A stretch of 64,000 nt of DNA. It comes from Candidatus Gastranaerophilales bacterium (GTDB lineage Bacteria; Cyanobacteriota; Vampirovibrionia; Gastranaerophilales; Gastranaerophilaceae). Where the stretch lies: NCBI GenBank assembly GCA_944323285.1, contig CALURV010000028.1:1-64000 (forward strand), given 5' to 3'. Below the pieces are notes generated by a model, which worked only from the letters and a program-made list of their open reading frames with translations, did no database searches and had not been told where the DNA came from. Shown one piece after another: positions 52,503-61,744 of the stretch (position 1 is the stretch's first letter; every line of letters starts with the position of its first letter). A program made the position numbers and the translations under genes.

Positions 52503-54602
52503 CTACTCAAAATTATAATTTACCGATTCTCCTATAGTATCAACAGCCTCAACCCTGATATCAGTTATAAGTTCAGAATATGAAATTACAACAATTGTAG
52601 GAATATGACGTTCTAATAATTGATATAAAGGAAGTCTAATTCTTGGAGAACAAAGAATTACAGGCTGTACATTTATACTTTGATGTGCTCTTATTAAAGT
52701 AGAAGCTGCAGATTCAATGAGTTCCTGAACCTGAAGCGGATTTAATAAAAACATAGTACCAAGTTCTGTTCTTTGGCAACTATCATCAAGTGTTTTTTCC
52801 CATTCGGGAGAAAGTGTTAAAGCATATAATATTTTATCGGCAGTACAATTAGCTAAACAAATTTGTCTGCCTAAAGCAGCTCTTAAACGTTCTGATAAAA
52901 TATCAGGTTCTTTTGAAAATCTTGCATAATCACATAATCTCTCAAAAATATAAATAATATCTTTTATAGAAACTTTTTCTCTTATTAAATTAACAAATAT
53001 TTTTCTTAAATCGCTTGTAGAAATAATTGTTGGAACAAGGTCATTAACCAGCGTAGGGTCTTGGCTTTTAACAAGTTCCATAAGTTTAAGAACGTCAGTT
53101 TTAGTCATTATTTCATCAACATATTTTCTTACACAATCTTGTAAATGAGTAATAATAACATCAACCGAATCAACAGCAGTAACATCTGTCTTATCTTTAA
53201 GAAAAGCAGTATCCATCCAATAAGCTTGAGTTTGATAAGTAGGATCAAGACCAATAATAGCATCTTTTGGCACTTCCCTGCCAGTTAAATCCCATTGGTC
53301 TGCAATTACCATACTCTTTTTCGGATACACAATTCCAGTTGCAACAGGATTCCCTCTTACCGATATCATGTACTCATTTACACCAATAGCAGATGAATCC
53401 ATTATTCTAATATTAGGAATAATATAACCAAGTTCATCTGTAACTCTTTGTCTTAAAGCCGCAATTTTAGGCAAAAGCATACCATCTTGTTCAGGATCCG
53501 CAATTTCTAATAATCCTGTACCAACTTGTAAATTTAATACATCTACACCGAGTCTTTCATACATTCTGTTCGGATTTGTTAAATCACTCATACTCTTTTT
53601 GACAGATTCTAATTGTCCAAGTTGGGACTGAACATCTTTGTTAACAGAAACTATTAAAAATGCAGCTAAAATAAGTAAAGCATACGTGGTAAAAGTATAC
53701 CAAGGCAAACCTGTTACAAATCCTGTTATAGCTATTAACATAAGAAAAATAACCGTAAAAATCAAACTGGAAGGTTTGTTTAAAATTTGTCCAGCTAAAT
53801 CACCACCTAAAGAACCACCTGCAGCTGTAGAACGTGTCATTACAATACCTGCAGAAATCGCCATTAACAATGAAGGCAATTGAGCTGCCAAACCATCACC
53901 AACAGTTAATACAGTATACTTTTGAACAGCTTCGCCTGCTTGCATTCCTTGCTGTAATATACCAATTGCCAAACCGCCTACAATATTTATTATAACAATG
54001 ATGATACCTGCCATAGTATCACCTTTTACAAACTTCATGGCTCCATCCATTGAACCATATAAATTTGATTCTCTTTGTAAATCTTCTCTTCTTTTTATTG
54101 CTTCTTCAGGTGATATTAATCCTGCGTTAAAGTCCGCATCAATAGTCATTTGTTTGCCGGGCATGGCATCTAATGCGAACCTGGCGGCAACTTCTGCTAT
54201 ACGTTCAGAACCTTTAGTTATTACTAAAAATTGTACTATTGTTATAATTATAAATATTACAAAACCTACTATTAAATTACCACCTGTCACAAAATTTCCG
54301 AAAGCATCAATTACCTCACCGGCTTCCCCTTTCGCCAGTATTAATCTTGTAGATGCAATTGATAAAACTAACCGAAACATTGTTCCTATCAATATTATTG
54401 AAGGAAATGATGATAACTCTAAAGGTCTTTGTATATACAAAGATATCATTAATAACAATATACCAAGTGTAATGTTAAAACTTATTGCAAAGTTAACAAC
54501 CCAAGGCGGAAGCTCAATAATCAATAAGACTATTAACAGTATTACAAATACTGCTAAAAATATTTCACTTACCATTGATTTATTGCCTTGTGCTTGCGCC
54601 AC
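52503..54602 (-). CDS. flhA: Flagellar export-gate protein FlhA
   Basis: A 699-residue export channel. About eight N-terminal helices include FNITLGILLLMISLYIQRPLELSSFPSIILIGTMFRLVLSIASTRLIL, followed by the cytoplasmic FHIPEP region RFALDAMPGKQMTIDADFNAGLI (a family signature) and a large C-terminal ring domain (from residue 330). It overlaps neither neighbour but is 3 bases from fliH. Confidence 0.96.
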   Translation of the reverse strand: MAQAQGNKSMVSEIFLAVFVILLIVLLIIELPPWVVNFAISFNITLGILLLMISLYIQRPLELSSFPSIILIGTMFRLVLSIASTRLILAKGEAGEVIDAFGNFVTGGNLIVGFVIFIIITIVQFLVITKGSERIAEVAARFALDAMPGKQMTIDADFNAGLISPEEAIKRREDLQRESNLYGSMDGAMKFVKGDTMAGIIIVIINIVGGLAIGILQQGMQAGEAVQKYTVLTVGDGLAAQLPSLLMAISAGIVMTRSTAAGGSLGGDLAGQILNKPSSLIFTVIFLMLIAITGFVTGLPWYTFTTYALLILAAFLIVSVNKDVQSQLGQLESVKKSMSDLTNPNRMYERLGVDVLNLQVGTGLLEIADPEQDGMLLPKIAALRQRVTDELGYIIPNIRIMDSSAIGVNEYMISVRGNPVATGIVYPKKSMVIADQWDLTGREVPKDAIIGLDPTYQTQAYWMDTAFLKDKTDVTAVDSVDVIITHLQDCVRKYVDEIMTKTDVLKLMELVKSQDPTLVNDLVPTIISTSDLRKIFVNLIREKVSIKDIIYIFERLCDYARFSKEPDILSERLRAALGRQICLANCTADKILYALTLSPEWEKTLDDSCQRTELGTMFLLNPLQVQELIESAASTLIRAHQSINVQPVILCSPRIRLPLYQLLERHIPTIVVISYSELITDIRVEAVDTIGESVNYNFE

Positions 54603-54605
54603 TTT

Positions 54606-55442
54606 TTAACTTTCTTCTTTTGCCTTTAATGCTTTTTCTATTATTGCTAATTGCGTTGATATTGTTGCATCTATTATCCCATTAGATGTTTCTACAATTA
54701 CTCCTCCATCTTTTATATTATTATCAGGTACTACTAATATTTTAGCCTCATAATAATCACCTGAAAACAATTCCGGTAATTTATCTTTAACTAATTCTAC
54801 ATCTTTGGGCATTACTTTTAATGTTATTTTATTTTCTGTTTTATTTACTTCTTCTACAGCACCTTTTATAATTGATATAATAGCGTTTTTATCTGTTTCT
54901 ATTTCTTTATTAATTATTTTTTTCGCTATTTCAACAGAAATATCCATAATACATTCTGATACTTTTTGAAAAACCTCATCTTTATAATTGTAAAATTCTG
55001 AAAATTTAGCTCTTATTTCTTCAATATCTTTATTTGATTGATTTAACCCTTCATTATATCCTTCTTGTTTTGCAACTTCTTTAATAGATTGAGCATCTTT
55101 TTGTGCCCTTGATACAATATTTCTATCTTGAGTTCTTCTATAACCCCTTCTTCTTGACCCTTCCCTTCTTTCTTCTCTTTGCTCAAAAGTTATATTTTTA
55201 AGAGTTAAGTCCAAATCAATTGTTTCATTCTTGTCTTTGGAATCATTATTTTTCTTCGTTTTATTTTCAATATCCTCTTCTTTTATTTTTGATTTAGAAC
55301 CATTATTAGTGTCATTTTGTTCCTTTTCTACAACTTTCTCCGTATCTAATTGTTCCTGAAATTCTTGAATTTCAGAAGACATTATATCTTGCTTTTCATC
55401 TATTTTTCTTTTTATTGTTGTATATTTTTTCTTAATTATCAT
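54606..55442 (-). CDS. fliH: Flagellar assembly protein FliH
   Basis: A 278-residue stator/regulator of FliI. The N-terminal half is charged and low-complexity. The C-terminal half has AKQEGYNEGLNQSNKDIEEI, SECIMDISVEIAKKIINKE and ISIIKGAVEEVNK, then GGVIVETSNGIIDATISTQL, the FliH/V-ATPase-E-like signature. The exact start is uncertain; a second ATG 20 codons in is an alternative. It overlaps fliG by 11 bases. Confidence 0.88.
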   Translation of the reverse strand: MIIKKKYTTIKRKIDEKQDIMSSEIQEFQEQLDTEKVVEKEQNDTNNGSKSKIKEEDIENKTKKNNDSKDKNETIDLDLTLKNITFEQREERREGSRRRGYRRTQDRNIVSRAQKDAQSIKEVAKQEGYNEGLNQSNKDIEEIRAKFSEFYNYKDEVFQKVSECIMDISVEIAKKIINKEIETDKNAIISIIKGAVEEVNKTENKITLKVMPKDVELVKDKLPELFSGDYYEAKILVVPDNNIKDGGVIVETSNGIIDATISTQLAIIEKALKAKEES

Positions 55443-56427
55443 TGAGTTTTTCTTCTATACTTCTAACTAAAGATTGAATTACAAAAGGTGAAAATACATC
55501 TTTTGCAGGGAATTTTGAATCTAAAATAAAATCTCTGACTGATTCTCTTTCAGGTAATGCCAATTCACTTAATAATTCAGGTGGAGCATTTCTTATCATT
55601 TTATGATGTTTTTTTAAAAGTTTATCAGTATTTATATAGTCAGATTCTGGCAAAATTTTTCTTATTTCTTCTAACGACTTTATTATTATTTTGTGATCAA
55701 TTTTACTTTCTATATCACTCATCCGCATATAATTTATTACATGCTGAACATCATTTTTATCTAATGCATTTAATATTTCATTAGCTTTTTGTTCCGGAAG
55801 CTTTTTTAAAATTATAGCAAGAGCAGCAAGCTTCAAAACTTTTTTATCAGGGGGAGTAGCACTATTTTTATCTTTATTTTGTACTTTTTCCAAATTTGTT
55901 TGGTCTTCATTTCTTTGTACCATATCATTTAAATTAGAAATATTTACTGCTACACTATATTGTTTCTGGGATAAAACTCCTTTTTTTACAAGTTTTTGTA
56001 ATTCATCCGAATAGACCTGCTTTACCTTATCTTCTATAAGAGTAATTAATGCATCTTGAGGCATATTTTTTATGATAGCTAATTTTGCTGTATTAAAAAT
56101 ATTCGCAGCAATTACTTGCAAGATAGTATCTCTATTTTGAGGTGGAATTTTCCCTTTCATTAAATCTATTGATTTATGAAAAGTCCACTCTCCAATAAAT
56201 TGAGTAACTAAACTTGCTTGTTCAGCATTAAATTTTAATTGTGTATCATTACTTAAGGCTTCTCCAGCCATAAAACAAAATTTTCGTACAAGCTCTATTA
56301 TATTTTTTTTATCTTGAGGAGTAAGGGAATTTGGTGCAGCGTTTGAATTGGGCTGATTTAAAACCCCCATTGCTTGTTGCGCTAAATCCATTGCAAATGC
56401 TTTATAATCAAAACCTTCTATTGGCAT
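55432..56427 (-). CDS. fliG: Flagellar motor switch protein FliG
   Basis: A 331-residue C-ring protein joining FliF and transmitting torque. Residues 195-300 (LKLAALAIILKKLPEQKANEILNALDKNDVQHVINYMRMSD) are FliG-like, and SDYINTDKLLKKHHKMIRNAPPELLSEL and RDFILDSK correspond to its C-terminal domains. The sequence is diverged in the N-terminal third. Its place between fliF and fliH makes the call firm. Confidence 0.75.
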   Translation of the reverse strand: MPIEGFDYKAFAMDLAQQAMGVLNQPNSNAAPNSLTPQDKKNIIELVRKFCFMAGEALSNDTQLKFNAEQASLVTQFIGEWTFHKSIDLMKGKIPPQNRDTILQVIAANIFNTAKLAIIKNMPQDALITLIEDKVKQVYSDELQKLVKKGVLSQKQYSVAVNISNLNDMVQRNEDQTNLEKVQNKDKNSATPPDKKVLKLAALAIILKKLPEQKANEILNALDKNDVQHVINYMRMSDIESKIDHKIIIKSLEEIRKILPESDYINTDKLLKKHHKMIRNAPPELLSELALPERESVRDFILDSKFPAKDVFSPFVIQSLVRSIEEKLNDN

Positions 56428-56438
56428 TTTTTACTCCA

Positions 56439-58106
56439 CTATGATTTTTCAATCCAACTCTTAAGCTCTTTAAGAGTTTTTTCACTATCTCCATAAGCAA
56501 TATCTGAAGAAACCTCATCCAAAACCTCATCTAATGTAGAATCTGTTTCAGATTTTTTCTCAAGTTGCAATTGTTTCTGATGTTCTAAAAGTTCTTGAGT
56601 TAATATTGTTTGTTTTTCAATTAATTCTGCAGCCTTTAAATTTACATCTACTATTTGTTTTTCTTGTTCAGTGGTCTTTTCTTTTAACTTTTTAAGTTCC
56701 TCCTCTTGCTCAGATGAAGAATCCTTTAATTTCTTATGTACAAAAATAAAACCTATAAATAGACCACCAACTATAATTACAAGAGCTAACCACCAAGGAT
56801 TTCCTGAAGCTTCCGGAACAGGAAGATTAACAGGTCTGTCTGAGGCCAAATAAGGATCTATTGTTTCTACATAAGCTATCGAAACATCATCTGCTGAAAC
56901 ATTAGGTGATGCGGTATTCGCTATCAATGTTTTAAATTCAAGTTCCGACATATTTGCAGGCATTGCATTTGCATCAACTGTAACTGCTATTGATATTTTT
57001 TCTATTGTACCTGCTTGCATTACTTTAGTTCTATGCGTTTTCCCTACACCATAGGTAACTTCCGTTGCTTGTCTTTCATAATTTTTATTCTGGGTTGAAG
57101 AAGATGATGAATTCTGAAGACCATTTGGTAAATATACACTAACGGCATCAGAACCTTTATTTGAATCTTCTGACTTATCTCCTAAACCTTCTTTAAATGT
57201 TTGCTCCGTAATAGAAGTTTTTTCTTCCGGATTATATATAATACTTGTTTCTTCTGTAGGAATTTGATTTAAAAAGGTACTTACTGTTACAACATAATTA
57301 CCTTGACCTACAAGCCTGTCTAATTGTGCTGAAACTTTATTTTTCATATATTGATCAAACTCTTGAACTTTAGAAATTTGATCATCTATTGATTTTACCA
57401 AGCTGTTATATACATTGCCATTTGTATCTGTAATAGAAATATTCTCAGCAGATAAACCACTAACACTACCTAATAATAAACTTTTTATTGCTCTAATAAC
57501 AGATTCATCCATTCTTACCGGATATTTTTCATTTTGCTCAACTGTTAAAACTACAGTAGCACTGATTGGCTTCTTATCAGCTTTAAACATTGTATTTTCA
57601 GGAATACTTACAAGAACTGTAGCATTTTCAACTCTAGGCATTTTTCTTATTAATCTTGAAAGTTCGCCATTAACTGCTCTTGCTAATTTTATTCTTTTAT
57701 CTTCTCTAGTTGAAGTAAAATCATTTTTATCAAATATTTCTAATCCAACATTTTGATCAACTAAACCACTTTTTACTATTTCAATTAAGGCTCTGTCTCT
57801 TTGTACGTTAGTATATTTTCCACCTTCTAAAAATACTGTCGTTTTTGAGCCGGAAGATGTGCTTTTTGTTTCAATATTACTGCGTGCTAACAATGTTTGT
57901 ATTTCTAATGCTTTACCGGGGTTATCTGTTGTAATTATATTAAATGATTCTTTCTGTATTTTCTCTATTGGTTTACCTGGAACTTGTGAAGACTTTCCGC
58001 TTGTCGAAACTATAATTAACATAATTATAATGAAAAAAAGTAAAGCAACACCCCCTATAACAGAGTACAATATTGTCTTATTTTTTAATAATTCTTTTAT
58101 ATTCAT
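56439..58106 (-). CDS. fliF: Flagellar MS-ring protein FliF
   Basis: A 555-residue ring protein with two membrane helices (about 13-33 and 435-455). TDNPGKALEIQTLLARSNIETK, LARAVNGELSRLIRKMPRVENATVLVSIPENTMF and ISATVVLTV are the ring-building motif. Beta-collar sequences and a large Ser/Asn-rich region (residues 300-345) precede the second helix. The cytoplasmic tail has a coiled coil and a FliG-binding-like end. It is the first gene of the downstream half of the cluster. Confidence 0.92.
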   Translation of the reverse strand: MNIKELLKNKTILYSVIGGVALLFFIIIMLIIVSTSGKSSQVPGKPIEKIQKESFNIITTDNPGKALEIQTLLARSNIETKSTSSGSKTTVFLEGGKYTNVQRDRALIEIVKSGLVDQNVGLEIFDKNDFTSTREDKRIKLARAVNGELSRLIRKMPRVENATVLVSIPENTMFKADKKPISATVVLTVEQNEKYPVRMDESVIRAIKSLLLGSVSGLSAENISITDTNGNVYNSLVKSIDDQISKVQEFDQYMKNKVSAQLDRLVGQGNYVVTVSTFLNQIPTEETSIIYNPEEKTSITEQTFKEGLGDKSEDSNKGSDAVSVYLPNGLQNSSSSSTQNKNYERQATEVTYGVGKTHRTKVMQAGTIEKISIAVTVDANAMPANMSELEFKTLIANTASPNVSADDVSIAYVETIDPYLASDRPVNLPVPEASGNPWWLALVIIVGGLFIGFIFVHKKLKDSSSEQEEELKKLKEKTTEQEKQIVDVNLKAAELIEKQTILTQELLEHQKQLQLEKKSETDSTLDEVLDEVSSDIAYGDSEKTLKELKSWIEKS

Positions 58107-58140
58107 AAATCCCTAATCTATACACTTCTATTTACTTTGT

Positions 58141-58169
58141 ATTATACTATTTTTTTTTATAACTGGTAA
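58141..58169 (-). promoter_or_regulatory. Possible fliF promoter
   Basis: On the minus strand TTACCA (58169-58164) and a perfect TATAAT (58146-58141) are separated by 17 bases, about 35 bases upstream of the fliF start, in the only sizeable gap (115 bp) of the main flagellar cluster. Confidence 0.5.
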
Positions 58170-58221
58170 CTTCTTAACACTATTTAGTATAATTAAACCT
58201 AATCTTATTAAAAATTTTTAT

Positions 58222-58563
58222 TTATATTGAAATATTCATAACAGTATTATAAGCTGATACGACCTTAGAAGTAACTTGTGTAGCGAGAGTAACACCAATC
58301 TCCGCCTTTGCAATAGCAGTCATTACATCATGAATATCAACATCAGGATTCCCCATCATTTGTTCATTCAATAATTGATCAGGTTTTTCAACTTCATTAT
58401 TTAAATTACTTACTAACCCAGATAATACTGTTTTAAAGTCAGTAGAACTTGACTCTTTTATAGCACTTGAACCAAAACCTTTTTGAGAAAATTCATCAAT
58501 AGGCATAGATGAAAGTGAATTTGAAAATATATTTATATTAGGAACTAATCTGTTTTCAATCAT
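58222..58563 (-). CDS. fliE: Flagellar hook-basal body protein FliE
   Basis: A 113-residue adapter joining the MS ring to the rod. The C-terminal half (VEKPDQLLNEQMMGNPDVDIHDVMTAIAKAEIGVTLATQVTSKVVSAYNTVMNISI) fits FliE: D-x-H-x-V-M-x-A-x-x-K-A-x and a final A-Y-x-x-I/V-M-x-M/I. It lies after the transglycosylase gene. Confidence 0.88.
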   Translation of the reverse strand: MIENRLVPNINIFSNSLSSMPIDEFSQKGFGSSAIKESSSTDFKTVLSGLVSNLNNEVEKPDQLLNEQMMGNPDVDIHDVMTAIAKAEIGVTLATQVTSKVVSAYNTVMNISI

Positions 58564-58578
58564 ATTTTACCTCGCTAT

Positions 58579-59271
58579 TTATAGATAATTTGAAAGTATA
58601 TTTTTTACATAATTCTGAGTTTCTCTAAAAGGAGGAACTCCATTATATTTATCAACATTCCCAGGTCCTGCATTATACGCGGCAAGCGCTAAAACCAAAT
58701 TTCCATTGTATTTATCCAACATACTTTTTAAATATCTTACTCCGCCGTCAACATTTTGCGCAGGATTATATGGATCAGTTACCCCTAATGCTTTAGCTGT
58801 TGCAGGCATTAATTGCATTAAACCTTGAGCACCTGCTGATGATTTCGCTTTTGGATTATATCCTGATTCCTGTCTTATTACCGCATTTACAAGTTTTTCG
58901 TCAACTCCATGTTTTTTTGAAATTTTTGATATTAAGTCTTTTATGTGTGATTTTTCAGTGGTTTTAGAAACCGGAATATATGGCAATTCCCTTTCTTCAT
59001 CAATTTTATAATCATCAACCCTTTGAGCACTAACATTTTTTGTTGTTAAAGTACCAAATTTTAAAGAATTTGAAGGTTTATTAACATTAAATCTTGTATG
59101 AACATTTAAGGAAGATTTCATTACATCTTCAAATGTTTTAAATTCAGCTGCTTCAGGAAATTCTTGAACGCCTGATTCTCTTTGAACATAATTGCTTATT
59201 TGCTGTGCACGTCTTATAGCAGCTTCTTGTCCTGATGTATTTAATAAATTTTGAATCATACCTGTAAACAA
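58579..59271 (-). CDS. Lytic transglycosylase (SLT) of the flagellar cluster
   Basis: A 230-residue protein. Residues 115-228 form the SLT domain: [19 protein letters not shown] (catalytic Glu), [21 protein letters not shown] and [17 protein letters not shown]. It cleaves peptidoglycan to let the rod pass, replacing the muramidase part of FlgJ. There is no clear signal peptide, so export through the flagellar apparatus itself is plausible. It sits between flgC and fliE. Confidence 0.9.
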   Translation of the reverse strand: MFTGMIQNLLNTSGQEAAIRRAQQISNYVQRESGVQEFPEAAEFKTFEDVMKSSLNVHTRFNVNKPSNSLKFGTLTTKNVSAQRVDDYKIDEERELPYIPVSKTTEKSHIKDLISKISKKHGVDEKLVNAVIRQESGYNPKAKSSAGAQGLMQLMPATAKALGVTDPYNPAQNVDGGVRYLKSMLDKYNGNLVLALAAYNAGPGNVDKYNGVPPFRETQNYVKNILSNYL

Positions 59272-59293
59272 ACCACATTATCCCCTGTTATTT

Positions 59294-59737
59294 TTAACTA
59301 CCAATTGTAGCAGCTCTATCTGCCATAGCTTTTGACAAAGTAATTATTGCTAAACTTGCTTCGTAAGCTCTTTGTGCCATTATCGCATCTGTAATTTCAA
59401 CTAACGGATCTACATTTGAAGCTCTTATATAGCCATTTTCATCTGCATCAGGATGTCCTGGCTTATAAATTTTATCACCTAATGTAGGGTCTTCTACTAC
59501 TCCAGCCATTGCTACACTGCCGGTAGAGTATGGCAAAGTACCAGCTCCGAATGTTGATTCTTTCATTTGGTTCATTACACTTATGAATGAGCTTCTGTCC
59601 GTTGAAACTACAAGCGGAATTTTTCTTACATAATTTGGAGTATCAAGATTGGCTATATTTTTTGAGGTTATATCCAATCTCATTCCATGTACTTTTAGGC
59701 CATCACAGCCTATGTTCATTGCACTAAATACACCCAT
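59294..59737 (-). CDS. flgC: Flagellar rod protein FlgC
   Basis: A 147-residue proximal rod subunit. GLKVHGMRLDITSKNIANLDTPNYVRKIP is the rod motif, and the C-terminus (YIRASNVDPLVEITDAIMAQRAYEASLAIITLSKAMADRA) has the FlgC pattern N-V-x-P-L-x-E-x-x-D-x-I-x-A-x-R-A-Y-E-A. It overlaps flgB by one base. Confidence 0.93.
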   Translation of the reverse strand: MGVFSAMNIGCDGLKVHGMRLDITSKNIANLDTPNYVRKIPLVVSTDRSSFISVMNQMKESTFGAGTLPYSTGSVAMAGVVEDPTLGDKIYKPGHPDADENGYIRASNVDPLVEITDAIMAQRAYEASLAIITLSKAMADRAATIGS

Positions 59738-60087
59738 TAGCCGTTACCCATATTTATAACTGTTTTCATCTCTGTAATTAAATTTGTCATTCTCCTTGCT
59801 GCTACTGTATATAATAAGGAGTTCTTTTGTATCTCCGATAATTCTGTTGCCGGATTCACTTTTTCATCTGTTGTTTCTATTGTCACAGGAGACGGCCCCA
59901 TTTTGGAAGCCAATTCTGTTTCTAATGGATTTGCACATCCTCCTAAATATTGTGAAAATGATATATCTTTTCTTCTATAATTAGGAGTATCCATGTTTGC
60001 AAGATTTGATGATAAAGCCTTATGCCTTTCTGCTATCAAGTCAAGAGCGTGAAGTGTTCTTCCCATTGAATTATTTTCTATTATCAT
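59737..60087 (-). CDS. flgB: Flagellar rod protein FlgB
   Basis: A 116-residue rod subunit. RHKALSSNLANMDTPNYRRKDISF is the family motif (x-N-I/L-A-N-x-x-T-P-x-Y-K/R), and the end YTVAARRMTNLITEMKTVINMGNG corresponds to FlgB. It starts an flgB-flgC pair. Confidence 0.92.
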   Translation of the reverse strand: MIIENNSMGRTLHALDLIAERHKALSSNLANMDTPNYRRKDISFSQYLGGCANPLETELASKMGPSPVTIETTDEKVNPATELSEIQKNSLLYTVAARRMTNLITEMKTVINMGNG

Positions 60088-60100
60088 TTATTCTCCTAAT

Positions 60101-60814
60101 CTATTGATTTAATTGAAGTGTTTTTGAGTACATATCATTTATTGTTTGCATTACTTTAAAACTTGCAAGCATTGATGCATTTAATCTCAATATCGTGTTA
60201 ACTTCATTTAACATATCTATATTTGTTACTTCTATGCTGCCTTGTTTAAATCTTGTATGATTCTTTAAAAGAACAGGTTCTCCTGATTCTGCTGTCAAAT
60301 AAAACTTATTATTATCTGCTTTTTTTAATCCTTCAGGATTTTGAAAATTTACAAGCGGTATTGTTCCTAATAACTCTCTTTTCATTCCATCATTAGAAAA
60401 AACTTCAACATCACCATTTGCTTTTATTTGTAAATTATCATAATTAATAGGTATCTGAATTCCATCTCCTACTAAATATCCATCATTTGTAATTAAATAA
60501 CCATCTTTATCTAATCTAAAAGAACCTTCTCTTGTATATGTTACATCACCATTTTGAGATGTAACGGGAATAAAACCTGTACCTTGAATAGCTACATCAA
60601 ATTCTCTTGCTGTTCTTTGTACAGCACCTTGAGAAAAATCTGTTCTTTCATAACCTTTTAAATAGCCATTTTCATCAAGCATCTGTTCAAATCTTACGGT
60701 TTTATATCCATTTGTATTATAATTTGACACATTTGTTGATACATAACCCATTTTTTCAAATTGAAGTTCTGCATTAACTACACCTTTATTTATGATACCG
60801 TGTATTGTTGCCAT
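60101..60814 (-). CDS. flgG: Flagellar rod protein, FlgG-type
   Basis: A 237-residue rod protein. N-terminal MGYVSTNVSNYNTNGYKTVRFEQM is the rod motif. REFDVAIQGTGFIPVTSQNGDVTYTREGSFRLDKDGYLITNDGYLVGD is the FlgEFG core. The C-terminus (QGSIEVTNIDMLNEVNTILRLNASMLASFKVMQTINDM) closes the tube. FlgG or FlgF identity is by similarity to the core; two such genes are adjacent. Confidence 0.75.
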   Translation of the reverse strand: MATIHGIINKGVVNAELQFEKMGYVSTNVSNYNTNGYKTVRFEQMLDENGYLKGYERTDFSQGAVQRTAREFDVAIQGTGFIPVTSQNGDVTYTREGSFRLDKDGYLITNDGYLVGDGIQIPINYDNLQIKANGDVEVFSNDGMKRELLGTIPLVNFQNPEGLKKADNNKFYLTAESGEPVLLKNHTRFKQGSIEVTNIDMLNEVNTILRLNASMLASFKVMQTINDMYSKTLQLNQ

Positions 60815-60825
60815 TTATAACCTTT

Positions 60826-61518
60826 CTAACTGCCTAATGATGAAATAACTCTTTGTAAATTTGAATTTTGTATTTGATAAAGCTGTCTATTTGCTTCAAA
60901 TGTTTTTGGATACATCATTGCTTCCATAAATTCAGATTGCAAGTTGACATTAGAATATTCATTATATCCTTGTCTTACATTTGGACTTAACACTGCCAAA
61001 CCATCTTGTGTAACAACGGATAATGTACCAGCTGTTTCAAATTTTCTTGTCTTATTATTTAATACTCTTACAACACCATCTAAGTCGATTGTAATATCTT
61101 CAAGTTTTTCAGGAACTACAGGTAATATCAATGGTGTTCCCATATTTGTAAGAATTTTATTATCATCAAGAGATAAAATCTCACCATTTTTATTCATTTT
61201 AAATCTGCCATCACGCGTAAGCTTAATTCCATCCTTTGTTAGGACCTGGAAATAACCTTTACCTGCTAAAGCAACATCTAATGGATTTTCTGTCATTCCT
61301 AATCTTCCTACAGTATCATCCAATGTAGTTGATATTGCATCTTCTCCTATAAATTCAGCAAATGAAGACACTACAGGAATTTTTCTCTGATATCCTATTT
61401 TATCAAAACCTATTACATTTTCATTTGTAATAGACATTAATTTTGTCTGCATTCTCATTGCACGGATATTTTGTACTATTCCTCTTTCATCGTAATTTAT
61501 TCCGCCGATTATTGCCAT
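60826..61518 (-). CDS. flgF: Flagellar rod protein, FlgF-type
   Basis: About 230 residues from the ATG at 61518 (MAIIGGINYDERGIV), with AAAGGGTAG upstream; an upstream frame extension has no such site. MSITNENVIGFDKIGYQRKIPVVSSF is a variant rod motif, and NPLDVALAGKGYFQVLTKDGIKLTRDGRFKMNKNGEILS matches the core. The C-terminal VNLQSEFMEAMMYPKTFEANRQLYQIQNSNLQRVISSLG has the Flg_bbr_C helix. It is the first gene of the main cluster. Confidence 0.75.
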   Translation of the reverse strand: MAIIGGINYDERGIVQNIRAMRMQTKLMSITNENVIGFDKIGYQRKIPVVSSFAEFIGEDAISTTLDDTVGRLGMTENPLDVALAGKGYFQVLTKDGIKLTRDGRFKMNKNGEILSLDDNKILTNMGTPLILPVVPEKLEDITIDLDGVVRVLNNKTRKFETAGTLSVVTQDGLAVLSPNVRQGYNEYSNVNLQSEFMEAMMYPKTFEANRQLYQIQNSNLQRVISSLGS

Positions 61519-61536
61519 ACATCTACCCTTTTTTTT

Positions 61537-61579
61537 ATGTTCTAGTGAACATATTATTATGTTATGAGAATATATCTCA
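61537..61579. promoter_or_regulatory. Two inverted repeats upstream of the flagellar cluster
   Basis: ATGTTC-TAGT-GAACAT (61537-61552) is an exact 6-bp inverted repeat, and TGAGA-ATATA-TCTCA (61565-61579) is an exact 5-bp one. Both lie within 65 bases of the first rod gene, where a regulator could act. A promoter could not be placed with confidence. Confidence 0.4.
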
Positions 61580-61744
61580 CTTTCACTATTTAATGATAAA
61601 CTATTAAAAGTCAAAAGTAGTCGTATTTATGGTTGAAATATAGGATTTTATCATGTAGTTTCTACTCTAAATGGAGTAATTTTTTTTCTTTGTATTTTTT
61701 ATATGTTATTATGTTGTAAGGTCAATCATATTACAGTTTAGGGT

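Noticed and set aside
61665-61682. Hairpin TACTC-TAAATG-GAGTA followed by T-run as a terminator
   Set aside because: The stem is only 5 bp and no gene ends upstream of it on that strand.
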